Assembly (NCBI GenBank): GCA_026391435.1
Contig: JAPLEJ010000008.1
Location: 1 to 64,000 of the forward strand
Length of the DNA stretch: 64,000 nucleotides
Reading direction: 5' to 3'
Source of the DNA: Bacteroidota bacterium
GTDB taxonomy: Bacteria > Bacteroidota > Bacteroidia > Chitinophagales > Chitinophagaceae
Numbering within the stretch: position 1 is the stretch's first letter; every line of letters begins with the position of its first letter. The notes under the pieces are model-generated. The model was not told the DNA's origin. It worked only from the letters and a program-made list of their open reading frames with translations, and ran no database searches. The position numbers and the translations under genes were made by a program. This document shows positions 19,359 to 28,553 of this stretch, piece after piece.

Positions 19359-20414
19359 ATGCAAGTATTATTGGGCGTTATTTTTCATTTTATTGGAGGA
19401 TTTGCTTCTGGTAGTTTTTATATGCCCTATAAAAAAGTAAAACAATGGAATTGGGAAAGTTACTGGATTATTGGAGGTTTATTTTCATGGCTTATCGTTC
19501 CCCCTCTTGCTGCCTATTTAACCATACCTGGATTTGTTGAAATTATCAAAGCCACTCCTATTGATACCATAAAATACACATTATTCTTTGGCGTATTATG
19601 GGGATTTGGCGGATTAACTTATGGGCTTGGTGTAAGGTATTTAGGAATGTCATTGGGTAATTCCGTGGTCTTGGGTTTTTGTTCTGCTTTTGGCGCGCTT
19701 GTCCCTTCTATCTATTATAATTTTAACCCCACGCAAGGAAAAACAACTTTCAACGATTTAATAGGGACCACTTGGGGTCGTATTGTTTTAGTAGGTGTTT
19801 TGATATGCTTGTTGGGAATTTATCTTTCTGGAAAGGCAGGGATGATGAAAGAAAAAGAAATGACGGAAGTAGAAAAACAAAAATCCGTTGCAGAATTTAA
19901 TTTAGTAAAAGGTTTGGTCGTTGCTATTTTTTCAGGGATCATGAGTGCTTGTTTTAATTTTGGCATTGAAGCAGGAAAACCAATGGCAGAAGCCGCTGTA
20001 GCGCATGGCATGAATCCCCTTTTTCAGAATAATGTAATCTATGTTATTTTATTATGGGGCGGCCTAGCTACTAATTTTATTTGGTGCTTTATATTAAATA
20101 CAAAAAATAAATCCTTTGGCGATTATACCAATAAAGAAACGCCTTTGTTAAAAAATTATTTATTATCGGCACTAGCAGGTACTACTTGGTTTTTACAATT
20201 CTTTTTTTATGGCATGGGCGAAAGTAAATTAGGCAACGGAGCAAGTAGTTGGATTTTGCATATGGCTTTTATTATATTAGTAGCTAATATGTGGGGTATT
20301 GTATTAAAAGAATGGAAGGGCGTAAGTAAAAAAACAAAGACAACCATCACATTGGGTATTGCCACCATTATATTATCTGTGTTGGTAGTGGGTTATGGCA
20401 ATTCATTAAAATAA
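19359..20414 (+). CDS. rhaT: L-rhamnose/H+ symporter family transporter RhaT
   Basis: The 351-residue, about ten-helix protein matches the RhaT family in length and motifs: an N-terminal FHFIGGFASGSFYMPYKKVK, then a WNWESYWIIGGLFSW segment and WGFGGLTYGLG. RhaT imports L-rhamnose with a proton across the inner membrane. It heads a complete rhamnose catabolic set, the aldolase/dehydrogenase gene starting 33 bases downstream. Family assignment is strong; L-rhamnose as substrate follows from family and neighbours. Confidence 0.92.
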   Translation: MQVLLGVIFHFIGGFASGSFYMPYKKVKQWNWESYWIIGGLFSWLIVPPLAAYLTIPGFVEIIKATPIDTIKYTLFFGVLWGFGGLTYGLGVRYLGMSLGNSVVLGFCSAFGALVPSIYYNFNPTQGKTTFNDLIGTTWGRIVLVGVLICLLGIYLSGKAGMMKEKEMTEVEKQKSVAEFNLVKGLVVAIFSGIMSACFNFGIEAGKPMAEAAVAHGMNPLFQNNVIYVILLWGGLATNFIWCFILNTKNKSFGDYTNKETPLLKNYLLSALAGTTWFLQFFFYGMGESKLGNGASSWILHMAFIILVANMWGIVLKEWKGVSKKTKTTITLGIATIILSVLVVGYGNSLK

Positions 20415-20447
20415 AAAATAAATCAAACAATAGAAAAATCATTCATC

Positions 20448-22565
20448 ATGTCAGGAAACAAAACATTTAAGTTCGTAAGTTATTTATGGGAAGATGCAAA
20501 AGCAAAAGCCTTAGCAGGTGACGAAGTTGCTTTATTAGTATACCGATCCAATTTATTAGGAGCCGATTTAAGATTAACCAATTATGGTGGTGGAAATACT
20601 TCTTGTAAAGTGGCTAGTATGGATCCGCTTACTCAAAAACAAGTAGATGTGATGTGGGTAAAAGGAAGTGGTGGCGACTTAGGTACTATGAAAAAAGAAG
20701 GCCTTGCTGCACTTTATTTGGACCGCTTGCATGACTTGCAAAATATATACAAGGGGCTTGCCTTTGAAGATGAAATTGTTGCCTTATACAACCATTGCAT
20801 ATTTGACTTTGATTCAAAAGCACCTTCTATTGATACCGCATTACATGGATTACTTCCTTTCAAACATATTGACCATTTACATCCTGATGCCGCTATTGCA
20901 ATTGCTGCAGCAAAGGATGGTGAAAAAATTACAAAAGAATTATTTAAAGGAACCATTGGATGGGTTCCTTGGCAAAGACCCGGTTTTGATTTAGGGCTTC
21001 AATTAAAAAAATGCCTCGAAGACAATCCTGGTATTAGAGGCATCATGTTAGGCTCGCATGGTTTATTTACTTGGGGCGACAATGCCTATGAAAGTTATAT
21101 GAATACGTTGGAGGTCATCGAAATTTGTGCGCAGTACCTTGAAGATAGTTACATCAAAAAAGGAGCTGCGTTCAAAGGTCAAAAAATAAATGCCTTACCA
21201 AAGGAACAAAGAATGACACAAGCGGCTGCCTTAGCTCCCATTTTAAGAGGCTTTTGCTCGTCTGAAACAAAGATGATTGGACACTTCACCGACGATGATC
21301 GTGTTTTAGAATTTATTAATTCAACTGATTTAGATCGATTAGCGCCCATGGGTACAAGTTGTCCTGATCATTTTTTAAGAACTAAAATTGCACCACTTGT
21401 TTTAAATATCCCTGCGGATATTGACATGAAAAACAGTGCCGACATAAAGCAAAAAATAGAACCTCTATTTATTGCTTACCGAAAAATGTATTCGGATTAT
21501 TATCAACAATGTAAAAGAGACAATAGCCCTGCGCTACGAGATGCAAACCCAGTGGTCATATTGTTTCCAGGAGTGGGCATGTTTACTTTTGCAAAAGACA
21601 AACAAACAGCAAGGGTTTCCTCTGAATTTTATACCAATGCAATTAATGTAATGAAAGGAGCTGAAGCCATTTCTAGTTACACTTCACTTCCTTTACAAGA
21701 GGCTTTCAATATTGAATATTGGTTATTAGAGGAAGCAAAATTACAAAGAATGCCAAAAGCAAAATCCTTAAAAGGAAAAATTGCATTGGTGACTGGAAGT
21801 GGCGGTGGTATTGGAAAAGCAATCGCTCATAAATTTGCAAGCGAAGGTGCTTGTGTTATTTTATCTGATAATAATTTAGAAAGATTGCAATTAGCAAAGG
21901 ACGAATTTATTGCTGCTTATGGAAAAGATGTGGTTGCTGCTGATATTCTAGATGTCACAGATGCAGCTAGTATTAAAAAAACAATGCAAACAGCCTCTTT
22001 ACAATTTGGTGGATTAGATATCATTGTAAATAATGCAGGTTTATCTATTTCAAAAACAATGGAAGATCATACTGAACAAGATTGGGATTTATTATATGAT
22101 GTATTGGTGAAAGGTCAATTTTTAGTGACGCAAAGTGCTATTGATATGATGCGCAAGCAGTCCGTAGGGGGAGATATATTAAATATAGTAAGTAAAAATG
22201 CATTGGTGAGTGGACCTAATAATGCAGGATATGGCTCGGCCAAAGCAGCACAACTTCATTTAAGTAGATTGAATGCAGCCGAACTAGGTAAGGATAAAAT
22301 TAGAGTGAATGTGGTGAATCCAGATGCGGTCATTGCCGGAAGTAATATATGGAGTAGTGGATGGGCCGAGGGTCGTGCAAAAGCATATGGTATTAGTATT
22401 GAAGCCTTACCTGAATATTATGCAAGTAGGACTTTATTAAATGAAATCATTTTACCAACAGATATTGCAAATGCTTGTTTTGCTTATGTGGGTGGCTTGT
22501 TAAATAAAACAACAGGAAATGTAATCAATGTAGATGGTGGTATCGCCAATTCATTTGTTAGATAA
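20448..22565 (+). CDS. rhaEW: Bifunctional L-rhamnulose-1-phosphate aldolase / short-chain dehydrogenase
   Basis: The 705-residue fusion has a class II aldolase N-terminal part (about 1-430), with the zinc-ligand type HIDHLHPDAA segment and a later GSHGLFTWG. The short-chain dehydrogenase part (about 445-705) has TGSGGGIGKAIA for NAD(P) binding, NNAG, and the catalytic Y-G-S-A-K. In this family (RhaEW in Bacillus and Sinorhizobium) the aldolase splits L-rhamnulose-1-phosphate into dihydroxyacetone phosphate and L-lactaldehyde, and the dehydrogenase oxidises L-lactaldehyde to L-lactate. It is cytoplasmic, in an operon with rhaT upstream and the mutarotase 10 bases downstream. The rhaEW symbol is by analogy. 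Confidence 0.93.
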   Translation: MSGNKTFKFVSYLWEDAKAKALAGDEVALLVYRSNLLGADLRLTNYGGGNTSCKVASMDPLTQKQVDVMWVKGSGGDLGTMKKEGLAALYLDRLHDLQNIYKGLAFEDEIVALYNHCIFDFDSKAPSIDTALHGLLPFKHIDHLHPDAAIAIAAAKDGEKITKELFKGTIGWVPWQRPGFDLGLQLKKCLEDNPGIRGIMLGSHGLFTWGDNAYESYMNTLEVIEICAQYLEDSYIKKGAAFKGQKINALPKEQRMTQAAALAPILRGFCSSETKMIGHFTDDDRVLEFINSTDLDRLAPMGTSCPDHFLRTKIAPLVLNIPADIDMKNSADIKQKIEPLFIAYRKMYSDYYQQCKRDNSPALRDANPVVILFPGVGMFTFAKDKQTARVSSEFYTNAINVMKGAEAISSYTSLPLQEAFNIEYWLLEEAKLQRMPKAKSLKGKIALVTGSGGGIGKAIAHKFASEGACVILSDNNLERLQLAKDEFIAAYGKDVVAADILDVTDAASIKKTMQTASLQFGGLDIIVNNAGLSISKTMEDHTEQDWDLLYDVLVKGQFLVTQSAIDMMRKQSVGGDILNIVSKNALVSGPNNAGYGSAKAAQLHLSRLNAAELGKDKIRVNVVNPDAVIAGSNIWSSGWAEGRAKAYGISIEALPEYYASRTLLNEIILPTDIANACFAYVGGLLNKTTGNVINVDGGIANSFVR

Positions 22566-22575
22566 ATAATGCTTT

Positions 22576-22890
22576 ATGCAACAGTTGGCATTTGAAATGA
22601 AATTAATGAAAGGCTATGAAGCGGAGTACCAAAAAAGGCATACTGCTATTTGGCCCGAATTAACTGCATTACTAAAGTCCCATGGCGTGAGTGAATATTA
22701 TATTTACTTAAATGAGCAAAGTTTAAGTTTATTTGGAATCATGAAAGTGGAGGACCCTATTCAATTGGATGCATTACCTCATCACCCCATTATGAAAAAG
22801 TGGTGGGCGTATATGAAAGACATTATGGAAACCAATTCAGATTATTCTCCCTTATCTATTTCCTTAAAGAATGTTTTTTACATGCCTTAA
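22576..22890 (+). CDS. rhaM: L-rhamnose mutarotase
   Basis: The 104-residue protein matches the RhaM family (DUF718) in size and motifs: an early KGYEAEYQKRH, then IWPELTALLKSHGVSEYYIYL, and a C-terminal KKWWAYMKDIMETN. It interconverts alpha- and beta-anomers of L-rhamnose to feed the isomerase. It lies 10 bases after the aldolase/dehydrogenase and 11 bases before the isomerase. ATG 22576 sets the family-typical N-terminus; an out-of-frame ATG at 22569 is not used. Confidence 0.95.
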   Translation: MQQLAFEMKLMKGYEAEYQKRHTAIWPELTALLKSHGVSEYYIYLNEQSLSLFGIMKVEDPIQLDALPHHPIMKKWWAYMKDIMETNSDYSPLSISLKNVFYMP

Positions 22891-22901
22891 TCAATTAATT
22901 T

Positions 22902-24173
22902 ATGAGAATTAACAAAGCAACTATTGACCAACATAATGAGGCACATTTAAAAACGCATCAGCAAAAGTTGGCTTATATAAGTGGGCAGTTAAGTGAGGTG
23001 GAAACGGTGATTCAAAAATTAATGGACTTTAATGTAGCCATTCCTAGTTGGGCATTAGGTACAGGAGGTACTAGGTTTGCAAGATTTTCAGGAGCAGGCG
23101 AACCCGCCACCTTAAAAGATAAAATGGAAGATGTGGGTTTATTACACGCACTTAATAAATCAAGTGGTGCTATATCACTTCATATTCCTTGGGACATACC
23201 AGATGATTACAAGGCAATACAAAATTTAGCAGCAGATTTAGATTTAAAATTTGACGCTGTGAATTCAAATACTTTTCAAGATCAAAAAGGCCAATTACAA
23301 AGTTATAAATTTGGATCCCTTCAGCATACTAATAAAGCAGTAAGACAACAAGCGATTCAACATAATATTGAAGTCATACAACACGGAGCTGCATTAGGGT
23401 CAAAAGCACTAACAGTTTGGTTAAGTGATGGCAGTTGCTTTCCAGGCCAACTTAATTTTAGAAAAGCTTTTCAGAATACACTCGAAGGTTTACAGGAGAT
23501 TTATGCTGCCTTGCCGTCGGATTGGAAAATATTTATTGAATACAAAGCCTTTGAGCCTAATTTTTATTCTACCACGGTAGGTGATTGGGGTCAATCTTTA
23601 TTATATGCAAATAAGTTGGGGCCCCAAGCTTTCACTTTAGTGGATCTTGGCCATCATTTACCTAATGCCAATATTGAACAAATAGTAGCCTTATTATTAA
23701 TGGAAAAAAAATTAGCTGGATTCCATTTTAATGATAGTAAATATGGCGATGACGATTTAACAGTAGGAAGTATAAAACCATATCAGTTATTTTTAATTTT
23801 TAATGAATTAGTAGAGGGTATGGATGCAAGGGGAATGAATCATACAAAGGATTTAGGATGGATGATTGATGCAAGTCATAATGTAAAAGACCCCTTGGAG
23901 GATTTAATACAATCGGTAGAAGCCATTATGATTTCCTATGCACAAGCATTATTAGTGGATCGTAAAAAATTAAACGAGGCCCAAGAAAATAATGATGTGG
24001 TTGCCGCACAGGAAATTTTACAAAATAGTTTTAGAACCGATATCAGAGCCTTAGTAGCAGAAGCCAGGCTAAGAAGTAATGGCGCTTTAGCCCCGCATTC
24101 ATTTTACAGAACACAACAAATCAGAAATCAATTAATCAAACAAAGAGGTAATACCATCGCAACAGGATTATAA
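22902..24173 (+). CDS. rhaI: L-rhamnose isomerase (Pseudomonas stutzeri-type sugar isomerase)
   Basis: The 423-residue TIM-barrel protein belongs to the RhaI-type sugar isomerases rather than the RhaA type of E. coli. Visible metal-site segments in order are IEYKAFEP (Glu), LVDLGHH (Asp, His), GFHFNDSKYGDDDL (His, Asp, Asp) and WMIDASHNVKDP. It converts L-rhamnose to L-rhamnulose with divalent metal in the cytoplasm. Its TAA overlaps the ATG of the kinase gene by one base (TAATG), which implies translational coupling. Confidence 0.93.
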   Translation: MRINKATIDQHNEAHLKTHQQKLAYISGQLSEVETVIQKLMDFNVAIPSWALGTGGTRFARFSGAGEPATLKDKMEDVGLLHALNKSSGAISLHIPWDIPDDYKAIQNLAADLDLKFDAVNSNTFQDQKGQLQSYKFGSLQHTNKAVRQQAIQHNIEVIQHGAALGSKALTVWLSDGSCFPGQLNFRKAFQNTLEGLQEIYAALPSDWKIFIEYKAFEPNFYSTTVGDWGQSLLYANKLGPQAFTLVDLGHHLPNANIEQIVALLLMEKKLAGFHFNDSKYGDDDLTVGSIKPYQLFLIFNELVEGMDARGMNHTKDLGWMIDASHNVKDPLEDLIQSVEAIMISYAQALLVDRKKLNEAQENNDVVAAQEILQNSFRTDIRALVAEARLRSNGALAPHSFYRTQQIRNQLIKQRGNTIATGL

Positions 24174-25492
24174 TGAATGCAACTCCCGTCATACTTATTT
24201 TTGATATTGGAAAAACCAATAAAAAATTATTGCTCTTTAATGAATCCTATGATTTAGTATATGAATCTATTGAACAGTTTGCCGAAATAAAGGATGAAGA
24301 TGGATTTGAGGGTGAAGACATCATCATGTTAAAGCAGTGGATGTATCAGTCTTTTCAGGAAATCATGGACAATGCCTCCTTTGAAATAAAAGCCATTAAT
24401 TTTTCTGGCTATGGTGCCAGTTTTGTTTTTTTAGATCATGAAGACAATGAAATCACGCCATTGTATAATTACCTTAAACCTTTAGATAAGGAAATTAGTG
24501 ATTCTTTTTATGCTCAATATGGTGGTGAAATGCATATGGCAAAGGAGACTGCCTCTCCTATTTTAGGAAATTTAAATTCAGGAATGCAGTTGTACCGAAT
24601 AAAAAAGCAAGTTCCTGCTAAATTTGATTCCATTAAAACAGCTTTACACTTACCTCAATACTTAAGTTTTTTATTTACCAAACAATGCTATTCGGATATT
24701 ACAAGTATTGGTTGTCATACCCATTTATGGAATTTTAATAAAATGGAATACCATGAGTGGGTTGCAAAGGAAGGGGTATTGAATAAATTAGCACCCATTA
24801 AAAAAAGTGATGATGTAGTAGAAGTTTCTTTTCCATTATATCATACCCAGCTTAAAGTGGGCATCGGATTACACGATAGTTCGGCCGCATTGGTGCCCTA
24901 TATTCATTCTTTTCAGGAGCCCTATATTTTAATTTCAACAGGTACATGGAGTATTAGCTTAAACCCCTTTAATCAAAGTACTCTTACCGAACAAGAATTG
25001 CAACAAGATTGTTTATGTTATATTTCCTACACTGGCCAACCCATTAAGGCTTCCCGCTTATTTGCTGGCAATCAACATGAACAAGAAATAAAAAAATTAG
25101 CGCAGCAATTTAATACGGCATTAGATTATTATAAAACCGTTGACTTTAATATTGCTATTTATAAAAACATTATAGAGTCTGGTGACCTTACTATTATCGA
25201 AACTTATGAAGAAGCGTATCATCTTATGATACATCATATTATTCAACAACAAGTGATTAGCTCCAACTTGGTATTGCAAAATGCAGATGTCCGTCAAATA
25301 TTTGTAGATGGCGGGTTTAGTAATAACCCCGTTTTTATGCATTATTTAGCTGCCGCTTATCCTGATAAAAAAGTTTTTGCAGCAACCCTTTCACAAGCTT
25401 CAAGTTTAGGAGCGGCCATGGCTATTCATGCCCATTGGAATTCAAAAAGCATTCCACAGCAACTGATTCAATTAAAACAATATTTGTTTTAA
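24173..25492 (+). CDS. rhaB: FGGY-family carbohydrate kinase, probable L-rhamnulokinase
   Basis: The 439-residue protein has the actin-like ATPase folds of FGGY kinases: LIFDIGKTNKKLLLF for phosphate 1, INFSGYGASFVFLDH, GIGLHDSSAALVPY, ISTGTWSISLNP for phosphate 2 and IFVDGGFSNNPVF for adenosine. It would phosphorylate L-rhamnulose to the 1-phosphate that the aldolase cleaves. It is last in the rhamnose operon and is followed by a strong terminator. Family members also act on L-fuculose; position beside rhaI and rhaM favours rhamnulose. Confidence 0.9.
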   Translation: MNATPVILIFDIGKTNKKLLLFNESYDLVYESIEQFAEIKDEDGFEGEDIIMLKQWMYQSFQEIMDNASFEIKAINFSGYGASFVFLDHEDNEITPLYNYLKPLDKEISDSFYAQYGGEMHMAKETASPILGNLNSGMQLYRIKKQVPAKFDSIKTALHLPQYLSFLFTKQCYSDITSIGCHTHLWNFNKMEYHEWVAKEGVLNKLAPIKKSDDVVEVSFPLYHTQLKVGIGLHDSSAALVPYIHSFQEPYILISTGTWSISLNPFNQSTLTEQELQQDCLCYISYTGQPIKASRLFAGNQHEQEIKKLAQQFNTALDYYKTVDFNIAIYKNIIESGDLTIIETYEEAYHLMIHHIIQQQVISSNLVLQNADVRQIFVDGGFSNNPVFMHYLAAAYPDKKVFAATLSQASSLGAAMAIHAHWNSKSIPQQLIQLKQYLF

Positions 25493-25504
25493 ATTATAGA
25501 AATT

Positions 25505-25544
25505 AAAAAAGCCCCGTTCCAATAAATTGGAACGGGGCTTTTTT
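25505..25544. terminator. Bidirectional rho-independent terminator after the rhamnose operon
   Basis: A 13-bp perfect stem (25511-25523 with 25526-25538) flanked by six A and six T closes the plus-strand operon and the convergent MFS transporter gene. It is the strongest terminator in the window and marks the end of the long plus-strand run that starts at 12661. Confidence 0.95.
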
Positions 25545-25562
25545 AATAAATTCAATAACACT

Positions 25563-26771
25563 TTATGCGTGTTGTTTCTTTTTTCCAAAGAAATACAAAG
25601 CAGTAAATGCAACAATAAGTATCGCTGGGAAAAGCAACATATTAGATAAAGTAGATTGGCCTGCAGCTAAATCTGCAGCATCGCCTATTAATCCCTTTCC
25701 TTCTGCAATCACCTTATTATCTTTAATCCATCCACCAATGATGGGTTGGAACATAGAAGAGGAGAACATTCCAATACCACCCAAGATTGAAAGACCAAGG
25801 GCTCCAGTTTGAGGTAAATTTTCTGCAATATAACCAAGCATATTAGGCCAGAAATAACAAATACCTAATGCATAAAATACAGCTGCAACATATAACATAG
25901 AGCCTTGCATGGTACTCATCATATAAAGTCCTATTACACCAAAAACAGCAGAACCTAACAATACGCCTACTGTATTTAATTGCTTAATCAATGGACCAGC
26001 AAAGTAGCGACCTACCGCCATCAATCCTGTTACCAATGCTAAAATCAACATAGGACTTGCACCCGCTTTTGCTAAAATAGGTCCTACCCATTGTTGTGGA
26101 CCAAATTCTGAAATAGCAGTAAGTGCCATACAAGCGGCCATGAATAAATATAATGGATTCAACATAGCTTTAAAATTAGCCACGACCGAGTTGTCTGCAA
26201 TTCTTGGCTTAGGAAAACTTTGGCCATAAAATAAAACTGCATAAATAATAGTTGGTATTAAGATGATCCAAATTTGTGCTTGCCAATGTAAGTTTGCATC
26301 TGTCATGAACTTAGAAACTAATGCGCCTATTACAATTCCACCTGGGAACCACATATGAAAACGATTAATTTTTTTGTTAAAGTCTAATCCTGAATAAGAA
26401 TCAGCAATCATAGGATTACATGCTGCTTCGGTACATCCATTGCCTAACCCAATTAATAAAGTAGAAATTAATAAGGTGCTGTAGCCAGTTGCATAAATAG
26501 TTAATAAAATACCCACTGTATGTGCGACTAATGCAATTTGCATAATGAATTTAGGTCCCATAGAAGTATAAAAAATACCCCCTAAAATCATTGAAATAGG
26601 AAATCCAAGAAACCACATTGAGTTGATGGTTCCTAATTGGACTGTGTCTAAATGCATTTCAGTTCCCAACTGTGTAAGTATCCCAGCTCGGATGCTGAAC
26701 GAAAAAGCCGTCGTGATAAGTGCAAAGCAACTAGCCAAGAATAGGCGATTTGCATTAATTGGTTGACTCAT
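25563..26771 (-). CDS. MFS sugar transporter
   Basis: The 402-residue protein has about 12 membrane helices and major-facilitator features: FLGFPISMILGGIFYTSMG in the helix 2-3 region, LLIGLGNGCTEAACNPMIADSY in helix 4-5, and FHMWFPGGIVIGALVS. The last motif resembles FucP/GlcP-type sugar-proton symporters and relatives next to Gfo/Idh genes in Bacteroidota. The gene is convergent with rhaB and divergent from the amidohydrolase gene. Substrate is not determinable; rhamnose, fucose or an oxidised sugar are candidates from context. Confidence 0.85.
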   Translation of the reverse strand: MSQPINANRLFLASCFALITTAFSFSIRAGILTQLGTEMHLDTVQLGTINSMWFLGFPISMILGGIFYTSMGPKFIMQIALVAHTVGILLTIYATGYSTLLISTLLIGLGNGCTEAACNPMIADSYSGLDFNKKINRFHMWFPGGIVIGALVSKFMTDANLHWQAQIWIILIPTIIYAVLFYGQSFPKPRIADNSVVANFKAMLNPLYLFMAACMALTAISEFGPQQWVGPILAKAGASPMLILALVTGLMAVGRYFAGPLIKQLNTVGVLLGSAVFGVIGLYMMSTMQGSMLYVAAVFYALGICYFWPNMLGYIAENLPQTGALGLSILGGIGMFSSSMFQPIIGGWIKDNKVIAEGKGLIGDAADLAAGQSTLSNMLLFPAILIVAFTALYFFGKKKQHA

Positions 26772-26907
26772 AAGTAATTGGTTTTAGTGATTTGGTTTTA
26801 AGTACTTTGAAGCTAAATAATCTTAGCCTTTTTTCCAAAATAACCAAGCAATATTTTTACCATCTTAATCGAAATATTCTAATTATGCATAGATTTATAG
26901 AACCATT

Positions 26908-26920
26908 TTAACAATGTTAA
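26908..26920. promoter_or_regulatory. Short inverted repeat in the divergent MFS/amidohydrolase region
   Basis: TTAACA and TGTTAA arms are separated by one base and overlap a second dyad ACAAT-N4-ATTGT. The site is in the 219-base region between the divergent MFS (start 26771) and amidohydrolase (start 26991) genes. It may be an operator for an unidentified regulator, but AT-rich DNA makes chance arms likely. Confidence 0.3.
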
Positions 26921-26990
26921 TTGTAAAAACACCTCATTTATACGAATCAGTAGGATTTTGATCACGATCGCATCAAATAAAATATGAATT

Positions 26991-28553
26991 ATGAAAAAAT
27001 ATTTGCTTTCAATTTTAAGTTTTGTTTTTTATTTCAATAGCAATGCACAAACCGCTGATTTTATCATCCGTCATGGAAAAGTAATGGATGGCATGGGGAA
27101 TCAATGGCAATACAAAGATGTCGCAATCACCCAAGATAAAATTGTAGCAGTAGGAAATTTACAAAAATGGAAAGGGGTTAGAGAGATTGATGCTAAAGGT
27201 TTAATTATATCTCCAGGATTTATAGATGTACATGGACATTTAGAAGGTGGAGAAAAAAGAAATCCATTGGCTTCTAATTTTATTTATGATGGTGTTACTA
27301 CTGTCATTACTGGAAATTGCGGAGGATCGGCGGAAAATTTAAATAAATATTTTAATGTACTTGATTCTATCGGCGTTTCCATTAATATCGCTTCTTTAAT
27401 TGGACATAATACAATACGCAAGCAAGTGATGGGAACTGCTAATCGTAACGCGACCGAAGAAGAATTAAGTAAAATGGAACAATTAACTCAACAAGCGATG
27501 AAGGAGGGTGCAGTTGGTATGTCCACTGGATTGATTTATATACCGGGCACTTACGCTCCTACTTCAGAAATTGTTCGACTTGCAAAAGTGGTGGCAATGA
27601 ATGGTGGCGTTTATTCATCTCATATTAGATATGAGGAAGATAAAGTAGTAGATGCCGTTAACGAGGCCATCAATATTGGTAGGGAAGCCAATATCCCCGT
27701 AGAGATTTCACACTTTAAAGTAAGTGGACAAAATAATTGGGGAAGAAGTAAGGAAACCATTCCAATAGTTGTGAATGCAAGGAAGGAAGGAATTGATGTC
27801 ACCATTGACCAATACCCTTATACAGCAAGCAGTACACAGCTTAGTGTATTACTACCTGATTGGGTTTTAGCGGATGGACAAGATTCCATCATGGCCAGAT
27901 TAAGTAATCCCATCATTCGAAAAAAAGTAGCGGAGCACAGTATCGATATCATTAAAAAAAGAAGATTAAAACATTTTAGTTATGCAGTCGTTGCTAGTTA
28001 TGGTGCAGACAGTTCTTATAATGGAAAAAGTATAGAAGAAATTAATATTTTAAGAGGAAATAAAAATAATGCAAAAGCCGAAGCTGAAACCATTATTCAA
28101 ATGATTGAAAAAGGAGGTGCACAAATGGTGTATCATGGCATGAGTGAAGAAGATGTGAAAGTGATTATGCAATATCCATTTAATATGTTTGCGAGCGATG
28201 CAGGTATTGCTAGTTTTGGTGCAGGCATGCCGCATCCTAGAGCCTATGGTACCAATGCAAGGGTATTAGGTAAGTATGTAAAAACATTAGGCGTTATTAC
28301 CTTAGAAGAAGCAATTCGAAGAATGACAAGTTTACCGGCTAATAAATTTAATTTAAAAAACAGAGGCCTCATTAAAGAAGGATATTTTGCGGATGTTATT
28401 ATTTTTGATGAAGATGAAATTTCAGACATGTCTGAATACAATGCACCGCATCAATATAGCAAGGGTGTAAAATATGTATGGGTAAATGGCGCCTTAAGTT
28501 TGGAACAAGGGAAACAAAATACAACAAGAAAAGGTAGGGCCATTCGTAACTAA
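26991..28553 (+). CDS. Secreted N-acyl-D-amino-acid deacylase-type amidohydrolase
   Basis: The 520-residue protein has a signal peptide ending in NSNAQ and the composite amidohydrolase-superfamily fold of D-aminoacylases: ADFIIRHGKVMDGMG and SPGFIDVHGHLEGG with the HxH metal ligands. Later come GVTTVITGNCGGS, SSHIRYEEDKVVDAV, PVEISHFKVSG, DQYPYTASST and FASDAGIASFGAGMPHPR. The family removes acyl groups from N-acyl-D-amino acids or related dipeptides. Its stop codon overlaps that of the convergent VIT1-like gene by 4 bases. Confidence 0.9.
   Translation: MKKYLLSILSFVFYFNSNAQTADFIIRHGKVMDGMGNQWQYKDVAITQDKIVAVGNLQKWKGVREIDAKGLIISPGFIDVHGHLEGGEKRNPLASNFIYDGVTTVITGNCGGSAENLNKYFNVLDSIGVSINIASLIGHNTIRKQVMGTANRNATEEELSKMEQLTQQAMKEGAVGMSTGLIYIPGTYAPTSEIVRLAKVVAMNGGVYSSHIRYEEDKVVDAVNEAINIGREANIPVEISHFKVSGQNNWGRSKETIPIVVNARKEGIDVTIDQYPYTASSTQLSVLLPDWVLADGQDSIMARLSNPIIRKKVAEHSIDIIKKRRLKHFSYAVVASYGADSSYNGKSIEEINILRGNKNNAKAEAETIIQMIEKGGAQMVYHGMSEEDVKVIMQYPFNMFASDAGIASFGAGMPHPRAYGTNARVLGKYVKTLGVITLEEAIRRMTSLPANKFNLKNRGLIKEGYFADVIIFDEDEISDMSEYNAPHQYSKGVKYVWVNGALSLEQGKQNTTRKGRAIRN

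Noticed and set aside
20704-20994. 96-codon plus-strand frame inside the rhamnulose-phosphate aldolase gene
   Set aside because: Nested in a strongly conserved gene, no independent features.
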